Below, one piece after another: positions 7,305-11,475 of a DNA stretch of 11,475 nucleotides. Where the stretch lies: positions 1 to 11,475 of the forward strand of contig JAEZDJ010000086.1 in NCBI GenBank assembly GCA_023429565.1. The letters are read 5' to 3'. The position numbers were made by a program, and so were the translations under genes. The notes beneath the pieces were generated by a model. It saw nothing but the letters and a program-made list of their open reading frames with translations. It had not been told where the DNA came from and made no database searches. Numbering within the stretch: the first letter of the stretch is position 1; every line of letters starts with the position of its first letter. Origin of the DNA: Actinomycetes bacterium. Lineage in GTDB: Bacteria; Actinomycetota; Coriobacteriia; Coriobacteriales; Eggerthellaceae.

Positions 7305-7877
7305 CTACAGCGGGCCGATGTCGGTGAAAGGCCAGTACACAAAAGCACCGCGCCCCGTTACCGCATCTTCGTCAATCGTGCCGAAATATCGCGAGTCCTG
7401 CGAGTTCGTCCTGTTGTCACCCATGACCCAAAGACGTCCCTCAGGGATGGTGTAGGGATACGAGATGCCCGCAATCGAATTGCTTAGGCGATACGACGGC
7501 TTGCCCTCAGTGTACGACTCGGAAAGCGGCGCCCCGTCAACGTACACCAGACCGTCGGAATCGTTGATGTCGACGGTCTGCCCCCCCACGGCAATGACCC
7601 GCTTGATGAGTATGCGTCCGGGAATCTCAGGATCCTGGAAGGTGACGATGTCGCCCGGCTCAGGATCGCGCACATAGTAACTCACCTTTTCGGAGAGCAC
7701 CATGTCCCCCGTCATGATGGTCTGCTCCATCGACCCCGAAGGTATCTCGTACGCCTGAAAGACGAAGGTGCGCAGCAGCCAAGAAAGCCCGAGCACAAAC
7801 GCCACCATGACGACAAGACCGACAAAAGTCCTAAGTATGCCCGGGCTCTGACGCTCGGCGTGCTGACCGGAATCCAT
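7305..7877 (-). CDS. lepB: Signal peptidase I
   Basis: A membrane-bound serine protease that removes signal peptides from exported proteins. The 190-residue product has one N-terminal membrane segment (about 16-34), followed by the catalytic Ser49 in IPSGSMEQT, the general base Lys92 in LIKRVIAVGG, and the conserved MGDNRTNSQDSR box (152-163). This single-membrane-span layout matches the short Gram-positive type rather than the longer E. coli enzyme. I chose ATG at 7877 because the membrane anchor and all motifs follow it; the open frame runs back to 8000 but overlaps trmD. The ribosome-binding site is weak: AAAGGA lies 12 bases upstream. It follows trmD after 76 bases, in the place where rplS is often found in other bacteria. 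Confidence 0.95.
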   Translation of the reverse strand: MDSGQHAERQSPGILRTFVGLVVMVAFVLGLSWLLRTFVFQAYEIPSGSMEQTIMTGDMVLSEKVSYYVRDPEPGDIVTFQDPEIPGRILIKRVIAVGGQTVDINDSDGLVYVDGAPLSESYTEGKPSYRLSNSIAGISYPYTIPEGRLWVMGDNRTNSQDSRYFGTIDEDAVTGRGAFVYWPFTDIGPL

Positions 7878-7900
7878 GAAGTCCGTCTTTCCTTTCGGTA

Positions 7901-7917
7901 CGGGTGAGCAACACCCG
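7901..7917. other. Hairpin in the trmD-lepB gap
   Basis: CGGGTG (7901-7906) and CACCCG (7912-7917) form a perfect 6-bp stem with a 5-base loop, about 25 bases before the lepB start. There is no T tract on either side, so it is not an obvious terminator. It lies just before the weak lepB ribosome-binding site and might modulate initiation, but this is speculative. Confidence 0.4.
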
Positions 7918-7949
7918 GCTAAAGTCACAAGAACATATGATACCGCTTG

Positions 7950-7965
7950 GAGGCTAGTCAGCCTC
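7950..7965. other. Hairpin across the trmD stop codon
   Basis: GAGGCT (7950-7955) and AGCCTC (7960-7965) form a perfect 6-bp stem with a 4-base loop; the trmD TAG stop spans the loop and stem. No T tract follows on the minus strand. Together with the hairpin at 7901-7917 it gives the trmD-lepB junction two small stems, which may affect transcript stability or read-through into lepB. Confidence 0.35.
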
Positions 7966-8727
7966 ACCGTTCGACAAACTTTGCAGAAATTCCCGATCAC
8001 GAAGGGAAAGCTGCGCGCCTTCCAGAAGATCCGGACGCAGAAGCGCCGTGCTCCTCAGGCTCTGCTGCCGCCGCCAGAGCGCTATGGCACCATGATCTCC
8101 CGACAGCAGCACGGCCGGCACATCCAGTCCTCGAAACGATGAAGGGCGCGTGTACTGGGGATGTTCAAGGAGTCCGTCGGCGAAGCTCTCGTTTTGCGCG
8201 CCCGTTTCCGCCCCCAGCACGCCGGGCAATTTGCGCACAATGGCATCGATGACAACCATGGAGGCCAGCTCACCACTGGTCAGCACATAGTCGCCGAGGG
8301 AGATCACGCGGTCGGCGAGAGCATAGACACGCTCGTCAATGCCTTCGTAATGGCCGCAAATGAACAGAAGGCGGTCCTCGGAAGTCAAGGCATCCGCCGT
8401 TGCGTCAGTGAAAGGCTCCCCCCGCGGGTCAAGGAAAACTGTATAGGGCGGCGACGGGACGCCAATGTCGTCCCCTTCCGGAAAAGGCCCCCTGCGGCCG
8501 GCGACAATGTCGTCATACGCCTCGAAGATCGGCTCGCATTTCATGACGAGTCCCTCGCCCCCACCGTAGGGATCGTCGTCTGTCGTGCGGTGACGATCAT
8601 GAGTCCAATCCCTGAGGTCGTGCGCCCGAAAATAGATGATGCCCTTTTCCTGCGCGATACGCATCATGGATGAGTCCATCACGGAATCGTACATGGACGG
8701 AAACGTCGAGAGCGTCTCGATGATCAT
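7954..8727 (-). CDS. trmD: tRNA (guanine-N1)-methyltransferase (m1G37)
   Basis: TrmD uses S-adenosylmethionine to methylate G37 next to the anticodon and so prevents +1 frameshifting. It is a SPOUT enzyme with a trefoil knot and acts as a dimer. The 257-residue product shows RDWTHDRHRTTDDDPYGGGEG (39-59), LLFICGHYEGIDERV (120-134) and the knot segment ISLGDYVLTSGELASM (142-157), followed by the catalytic-region Asp in VIDAIVRKLPGVLG (159-172). The C-terminal WRRQQSL and LLRPDLL segments are also typical. The knot reads LTSGEL where many homologues have two glycines (GGE), a small deviation. The ATG at 8727 has GAAGGGG 5 bases upstream and lies 13 bases after the rimM stop; the frame is open further upstream but that part overlaps rimM. 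Confidence 0.97.
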   Translation of the reverse strand: MIIETLSTFPSMYDSVMDSSMMRIAQEKGIIYFRAHDLRDWTHDRHRTTDDDPYGGGEGLVMKCEPIFEAYDDIVAGRRGPFPEGDDIGVPSPPYTVFLDPRGEPFTDATADALTSEDRLLFICGHYEGIDERVYALADRVISLGDYVLTSGELASMVVIDAIVRKLPGVLGAETGAQNESFADGLLEHPQYTRPSSFRGLDVPAVLLSGDHGAIALWRRQQSLRSTALLRPDLLEGAQLSLRDREFLQSLSNGEAD

Positions 8728-8740
8728 GGAAACCCCTTCG

Positions 8741-9262
8741 TCAGAGATCGAGCAGGCCAGCAGGCAGAACGACATCGATGCGCCGAGCATCCTCATCGAT
8801 GCCCACAACGAACTCGCTCACTGCCGGAACGAGCAGAGGTCGACTCTCCCCTTCTCGCTGGATGGAAAGGAGCGATTGGCCGGGATTCTCCACCACATCG
8901 GACAACAAGCCGAGAAATCCCAGGTCCTCGCCATACACCGCCCAGCCGATCATGGTCTCGTCGCCCTGTGCCAGCGCATCAGCCGGAAGGTCCTCCCTCC
9001 GAACCAGACAGTGGCACCCTGCCAGCTGCGAGGCGACATCGATATCGCCGACCGTGTCGAAATACACGACATGCACTCCGTTGCCCTGCTCAAGCGCCGC
9101 CGCAACACGCCCACGACGAGGCACGTCATGAACCGGAGGCACAAAAGCGACTTCCATGCCTTCGGTCAGCAAAAAAGGAAGGCCCGTCGCGCTCCGCACG
9201 ACGAACCCTCCTTGCAGGTTCTTTGTTTTGACCAGAACGGCCACATCAGCCCACGCGCGCAT
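8741..9262 (-). CDS. rimM: Ribosome maturation factor RimM, divergent
   Basis: RimM helps assemble the head of the 30S subunit and binds ribosomal protein S19. The 173-residue product ends in a recognisable PRC-barrel region: MIGWAVYGEDLGFLGLLSDV (104-123), then LLVPAVSEFVVGID (143-156) and VVLPAGLLDL (164-173). The N-terminal barrel is weakly conserved, with KTKNLQGGFVV (12-22) in place of the common KPHGLRGEV-like motif. The Tyr-Tyr pair that usually precedes the DLIG segment at the start of the PRC domain is missing; the sequence there is DALAQGDETMIG. Context supports the call strongly: it sits between khpA and trmD as in many bacteria. Its ATG directly abuts the khpA TAA with no gap, implying coupling. 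Confidence 0.88.
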   Translation of the reverse strand: MRAWADVAVLVKTKNLQGGFVVRSATGLPFLLTEGMEVAFVPPVHDVPRRGRVAAALEQGNGVHVVYFDTVGDIDVASQLAGCHCLVRREDLPADALAQGDETMIGWAVYGEDLGFLGLLSDVVENPGQSLLSIQREGESRPLLVPAVSEFVVGIDEDARRIDVVLPAGLLDL

Positions 9263-9517
9263 TTAGTCGAGAAGCTCCACTTCGACCGTCGTGCCCGTGC
9301 GTGAAGCCGCTGCACGAGCGAGCGTGCGGATGGCCTTGATCACGCGGCCCTGACGACCGATGACTTTTCCCGCATCCTCTTCGTTGACGCGCATTTCGAC
9401 GAGAACGGCGCCTTCCTCCGTCACCCGCACCGACGACTGAAGCTCGTCGGGATGCTCGACAAGCGGACGCACCAGCGACTCCACCAGACCAGCGATGTCC
9501 TCTTCCTGCCCGGACAT
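9263..9517 (-). CDS. khpA: KH-domain RNA-binding protein (KhpA/YlqC family)
   Basis: A small single-KH-domain RNA-binding protein of 84 residues, normal for the family. The KH signature is at 49-64, with the GxxG loop Gly54-Arg-Gln-Gly57 inside GKVIGRQGRVIKAIR. The N-terminal helix VESLVRPLVEHPDEL (12-26) is also typical. In Firmicutes such as Streptococcus pneumoniae the homologue partners with KhpB and affects cell division and elongation; that role is known for relatives, not shown here. It begins 4 bases after rpsP and ends directly against rimM. No clear ribosome-binding site is seen, so translation probably depends on coupling to rpsP. Confidence 0.93.
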   Translation of the reverse strand: MSGQEEDIAGLVESLVRPLVEHPDELQSSVRVTEEGAVLVEMRVNEEDAGKVIGRQGRVIKAIRTLARAAASRTGTTVEVELLD

Positions 9518-9521
9518 GATG

Positions 9522-9767
9522 TTACGCGTTCTCGCGTGCGCTCTTCAGCAGGCGGTCAACCGTATCGGTCGGCTGGGCGCCGTTGGCGATCCACCTGTCA
9601 ACTTTTTCCATGTCAAACTGCACCATGGCAGGGTCGACGCACGGGTTGTAGCGGCCAACCTCCTCGATGAACTTGCCATCACGCGGGCAACGCGAGTCGG
9701 CGGCGACAATGCGATAGTACGGGCGCTTCTTGGCGCCGTGACGAGCAAGGCGAATTTTAACTGCCAT
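9522..9767 (-). CDS. rpsP: Small-subunit ribosomal protein S16
   Basis: An early-binding 30S assembly protein. The 81-residue sequence begins MAVKIRLARHGAKKRPYYRI, the classic S16 start, followed by VAADSRCPRDGKFIEEVGRYNP (21-42) and the DMEKVDRWIANGAQPTDTV segment (52-70). ATG at 9767 has AAAAGGAG nine bases upstream, a strong ribosome-binding site. It heads the rpsP-khpA-rimM-trmD-lepB group and is preceded by its own promoter at 9849-9877, giving an untranslated leader of about 75 bases. Confidence 0.98.
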   Translation of the reverse strand: MAVKIRLARHGAKKRPYYRIVAADSRCPRDGKFIEEVGRYNPCVDPAMVQFDMEKVDRWIANGAQPTDTVDRLLKSARENA

Positions 9768-9848
9768 GAAGATGAACTCCTTTTATCCTACATACATTCG
9801 ATTGGTGCATGAGCGGCACATGAAGTGACGCGAAAACGACAATTGCCC

Positions 9849-9877
9849 ATGATACGGGGTCTGAACACTTTTGACAA
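9849..9877 (-). promoter_or_regulatory. Promoter of the rpsP operon
   Basis: Minus-strand -35 TTGTCA (9872-9877) and -10 TATCAT (9849-9854) are spaced by exactly 17 bases, each matching consensus in five of six positions. Transcription would start near 9842. It is the best promoter in the window and probably drives rpsP through lepB, possibly further into glyQ-ppdK. Confidence 0.8.
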
Positions 9878-9884
9878 GGGTGTT
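9864..9884. promoter_or_regulatory. Palindrome over the rpsP -35 box, candidate operator
   Basis: Arms AACAC (9864-9868) and GTGTT (9880-9884) flank a central TTGaCAA (9871-9877). Around the centre at 9874, eight of ten base pairs are symmetric. The site covers the -35 hexamer completely, where a dimeric repressor would block RNA polymerase. No binding protein is known from the sequence; part of the symmetry comes from the -35 box itself. Confidence 0.4.
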
Positions 9885-9980
9885 GTCCGGTCACGGTCGA
9901 GTTTGGAGCCAAAACTGCGCCGAACCTCCACCAGATGAGCTCCGTCGCTCAGAAGGCCCCGCAGCTAAGCCGACAATGCC
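9885..9980. other. Spacer after ffh without a recognisable terminator
   Basis: Between the ffh stop and the rpsP promoter I find only weak stems, such as TGAGC/GCTCA with a 6-base loop near 9937-9952, and no T tract on the minus strand. Some ffh transcripts may therefore read through into rpsP, or end in a factor-dependent way. Confidence 0.4.
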
Positions 9981-11387
9981 CTACTCCCCCATCATGTCCT
10001 GTATCTTCTTGAGATCAGCCATGTTCATGCCGTTCATGCCGGGAATGCCCCTCCGGCGACGCCCCTTCTTGCCTCGCTTGCCCTTCTTGCCAGAGGGCTC
10101 ATCGGCGGGCATCATCTTCTTCATCATCTTCTTTGTCTCATTGAATTTCTTGATGAGCTGGTTCACATCGGAGACTGCCACCCCCGCTCCCGAAGCGATG
10201 CGGGCACGCCGCATGCCGTTCAAGATGTCCGGCTTCTCGCGCTCGTGCTTCGTCATAGAGTTGATGATGACTTCCATATGGTCAAGAGCGCCTTCGTCAA
10301 CCTGGCCCTTCGCCATGGCCTTGTCGCCGCCTGGCAAGGCGCTCACCAATTTGGAGATGCCGCCCATCTTTCGAATCTGGCGATTCATGTCTATGAAATC
10401 ATTGAGGTTGAGCTGAGCACGCATCATGCGCTCAGCCGCCTCCTCCTCGATTTCCTGTTCCTGCACCTTCACGGCGCTTTCGATGAGGCTGACAACGTCT
10501 CCCATGCCCAAAATACGCTTTGCCATGCGATCAGGATGGAATTCCTCAAGGGAATCAGGCTTCTCTCCCGAGCTGATAAACTTGATGGGTTTCCCGGTGA
10601 CCTGCCTGACAGACAAGGCACCGCCTCCGCGGGCATCGCCGTCCATCTTCGACATGATGACGCCATCGAAATCGACGCGCTCAGCAAAGGAAGCTGCTAC
10701 GTTGACAACGTCCTGTCCGGTCATCGCATCGACAACCATGAGTATCTGATCAGGTTTGATGGCACGCTTGATGGCTTCGGCCTCAGCCATCATCTCATCG
10801 TCGACATGAAGACGCCCTGCCGTGTCGACGATGACCACATCGCGAAGGTTGTCGACGGCATGCTGAATACCCTCCGTTGCAATCTTCACCGGGTCATGGC
10901 CGTCGCCGCGATACACCCGCACCCCGATTTCGCCGCCAAGCGTTTCCAGCTGATCGGCGGCGGCAGGACGATAGACGTCGCAAGCCACAAGCAGGGGGCT
11001 ATGGTTTTCCTGCACGAGTCGATAGGCAAGCTTCGCTGCCGCCGTCGTCTTGCCCGAACCCTGAAGGCCAACCAGCATGATGACGTTAGGAATGCGGTTC
11101 GACAGCACCAGCTTCGAGTCGGTCCGGCCAAGAAGCTCGGTCAGTTCGTCGAGCACGATCTTGGTGACGTTTTGTGCCGGGGTAAGGGAGTCAAGCACCT
11201 CTGCGCTGAGGCACCGCTCTTTGGTGCGGGCGACGAATGACTTCACCACTTTGAAGTTGACATCGGCCTCCAAGAGGGCCATGCGAATCTCACGCATGGC
11301 ATCGTTGATGTCATCCTCGGTCAAGCGGCCTTTGCCGCGCAATCCGGAAAAGATGCCCTGAAGACGTTCGGATAGGTTTTCAAGCAT
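9981..11387 (-). CDS. ffh: Signal recognition particle GTPase Ffh (SRP54)
   Basis: Ffh with 4.5S RNA recognises signal sequences as they leave the ribosome and delivers the complex to FtsY at the membrane. The 468-residue product has the N domain (1-95), the G domain with G1 GLQGSGKTT (107-115), the CDVYRPAAADQL motif (136-147), G3 DTAGR (188-192) and the G4-region SKMDGDARGG (246-255, where many homologues read TKxD), and the methionine-rich M domain (about 300-430) with the RNA-binding RRARIASGAG (394-403). A basic segment KKGKRGKKGRRRRG (434-447) precedes a Met/Gly-rich tail, GMNGMNMADLKKIQDMMGE from 450. ATG at 11387 has GGGAG nine bases upstream. It is transcribed towards rpsP, a common neighbourhood for ffh. 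Confidence 0.98.
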   Translation of the reverse strand: MLENLSERLQGIFSGLRGKGRLTEDDINDAMREIRMALLEADVNFKVVKSFVARTKERCLSAEVLDSLTPAQNVTKIVLDELTELLGRTDSKLVLSNRIPNVIMLVGLQGSGKTTAAAKLAYRLVQENHSPLLVACDVYRPAAADQLETLGGEIGVRVYRGDGHDPVKIATEGIQHAVDNLRDVVIVDTAGRLHVDDEMMAEAEAIKRAIKPDQILMVVDAMTGQDVVNVAASFAERVDFDGVIMSKMDGDARGGGALSVRQVTGKPIKFISSGEKPDSLEEFHPDRMAKRILGMGDVVSLIESAVKVQEQEIEEEAAERMMRAQLNLNDFIDMNRQIRKMGGISKLVSALPGGDKAMAKGQVDEGALDHMEVIINSMTKHEREKPDILNGMRRARIASGAGVAVSDVNQLIKKFNETKKMMKKMMPADEPSGKKGKRGKKGRRRRGIPGMNGMNMADLKKIQDMMGE

Positions 11388-11408
11388 GGAATAGAACTCC
11401 CATCGGTC

Positions 11409-11418
11409 AACACGTGTT
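11409..11418. repeat. 10-bp perfect palindrome upstream of ffh
   Basis: AACACGTGTT is a perfect palindrome 22 bases before the ffh start codon. Its arms AACAC/GTGTT are the same as the outer arms of the candidate operator at the rpsP promoter. In both places it sits in the untranslated region of a translation or export gene, but a palindrome this short can occur by chance. Confidence 0.3.
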
Positions 11419-11460
11419 CGCTGAGGAAAGCGCCGATCGACTCGAGGCCTCCCTAAGGAA

Positions 11461-11466
11461 AGTATA
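11461..11466 (-). promoter_or_regulatory. Possible -10 box for ffh
   Basis: TATACT on the minus strand matches the -10 consensus in five of six positions and lies about 75 bases before the ffh start. Its -35 partner would fall beyond the right edge and cannot be checked, so this is tentative. The 88 bases between this edge and ffh hold no gene. Confidence 0.3.
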
Positions 11467-11475
11467 CTTGATGCC

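Noticed and set aside
9871..9876. TTGACA on the plus strand as a plus-strand -35 box
   Set aside because: No -10 box lies at the right distance and no plus-strand gene follows; the bases are better explained by the minus-strand rpsP promoter.

Overview
The window is a dense block of housekeeping genes, all on the minus strand, from a moderately GC-rich bacterium. The best guess is an actinobacterium of the class Coriobacteriia (Eggerthella/Slackia/Collinsella relatives). Three points support this: a two-subunit glycyl-tRNA synthetase, unlike the single-chain enzyme usual in Actinomycetia; pyruvate phosphate dikinase paired with its regulator; and the order ffh-rpsP-khpA-rimM-trmD-lepB. The assignment is inferred from gene content and was not checked against a database.

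Reading in the direction of transcription, from the right edge leftward: ffh (SRP GTPase, 11387-9981). A 213-base gap follows, holding a clear sigma70-type promoter (-35 at 9872-9877, -10 at 9849-9854, 17-base spacer). Next is a tightly packed ribosome/translation group: rpsP (S16), khpA (KH RNA-binding protein), rimM (30S maturation factor) and trmD (tRNA m1G37 methyltransferase), then lepB (signal peptidase I) after a 76-base gap. A 117-base gap with a long perfect palindrome separates lepB from a second compact group: glyQ-glyS (glycyl-tRNA synthetase alpha and beta, 4-base ATGA overlap), the pyruvate phosphate dikinase regulatory protein (3 bases after glyS) and ppdK (55 bases later). A strong intrinsic terminator (361-407) ends that group. 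I see no convincing promoter in front of glyQ, so read-through from the rpsP promoter is possible.

The left 360 bases hold no credible gene. They contain a very GC-rich, hairpin-dense stretch with a G-quadruplex motif, then a strong minus-strand promoter (-35 at 72-77, -10 at 49-54, with an A/T tract where an UP element would sit). This promoter points off the left edge and resembles promoters of stable-RNA genes.

Functionally, the right half links co-translational membrane targeting and export (Ffh, LepB) with ribosome assembly and tRNA modification. The left half pairs glycine tRNA charging with the pyruvate/PEP node, where the regulatory protein should switch PPDK on and off through a threonine two residues before its catalytic histidine. 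I found no mobile element, CRISPR array, phage gene or clearly new system. The points worth a second look are regulatory sites, intergenic structures and a divergent RimM.
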